In this document: in pieces, positions 5,832-6,009 of the stretch
How the letters are laid out: every line of letters begins with the position of its first letter
Numbering within the stretch: position 1 is the first letter of the stretch
Assembly (NCBI GenBank): GCA_010027295.1
Contig: RGVM01000179.1
Location: forward strand, 1-6,009
Direction of reading: 5' to 3'
DNA from: Chitinophagia bacterium
GTDB lineage: Bacteria > Bacteroidota > Bacteroidia > Chitinophagales > Chitinophagaceae
Length of the DNA stretch: 6,009 bases
The notes under the pieces: generated by a model
What the model was told of the DNA's origin: nothing
Seen by the model: the letters and a program-made list of their open reading frames with translations, nothing else
Database searches by the model: none
Made by a program: the position numbers and the translations under genes

Positions 5832-6009
5832 GCGTGGGGTTTGCGGGTGTCGGGCGGGCCGGCGCGTCCCTCGCGGACCTTCCGGCGCACATGGGTGAGC
5901 CAGAGGATCGTGCCGACGGCGGTCGAGGCGAGGGTGGCGGCGGCGGACCAGTGCTTGAAGTCGGAACCCGGCATATCGGTCTCGGGAAGGGTGAGGGCGA
6001 CGACGACGG
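5828..6009 (-). CDS. Membrane protein, C-terminal end (runs off the right edge)
   Basis: Sixty residues plus stop are visible in a frame open to the window edge. They read VVVALTLPETD, a short polar link (GSDFKHW), a hydrophobic helix SAAATLASTAVGTILWLTHV (about residues 21-40 of the visible part), then a basic tail VRRKVREGR and a Pro-rich end. By the positive-inside rule the tail is cytoplasmic. This looks like the last transmembrane segment of a polytopic protein, perhaps a transporter, but the family cannot be named from this end. The stop TGA overlaps the acetyltransferase ATG (ATGA), the strongest sign that the frame is real and that it is the upstream gene of the operon. Confidence 0.75.
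   Translation of the reverse strand, partial: VVVALTLPETDMPGSDFKHWSAAATLASTAVGTILWLTHVRRKVREGRAGPPDTRKPHA

Overview
The window looks like chromosomal DNA of a high-GC member of Bacteroidota. Three things suggest this. The left-hand secreted protein has the 'DDF(x)YTAGxL...GW' opening and beta-rich layout of large Bacteroidota surface proteins, many of which leave by the type IX secretion system. Start codons mostly lack Shine-Dalgarno sequences. A TAnnTTTG element, the Bacteroidota -7 box, sits just before one start codon. No rRNA, tRNA, CRISPR array or intact insertion sequence was seen.

Layout: (1) 1-844, minus strand: N-terminal part of a secreted protein, cut by the window edge. (2) 920-2233, plus strand, divergent from (1) across a 75-bp gap: a complete exported serine hydrolase of the class C beta-lactamase/D-alanyl-D-alanine carboxypeptidase family with SxxK, YxN and HGG motifs. 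(3) About 2376-3860: a markedly AT-richer tract. Hand counts of 60-base rows give about 33-48% GC here against about 62% in the hydrolase gene. It holds one gene (2724-3572), which I read as a lone PD-(D/E)xK-type nuclease, possibly related to HaeII-like restriction enzymes, with an unusual core. (4) 3803-4183, minus strand: a decayed coding frame with three in-frame stops and an otherwise strong coding signature. (5) 4305-6009, minus strand: a tight three-gene operon. In transcription order it is the C-terminus of a membrane protein, a GNAT acetyltransferase (ATGA overlap) and, 9 bp later, a metal-dependent dehydrogenase of the glycerol-1-phosphate/glycerol dehydrogenase superfamily.

The flanking genes look like settled chromosomal genes with matching base composition. 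The middle looks like an accessory insertion: an orphan nuclease without a visible methyltransferase, long non-coding AT-rich flanks, a dead gene, and strong inverted repeats near both ends (2303-2328 and 4185-4210) that share the 8-mer CGTGGCAC. The most unusual candidates are the nuclease, whose usual catalytic (E/Q)xK is replaced by TxQ, and the unidentified pseudogene. All family calls are from reading motifs by eye; no database search was possible.
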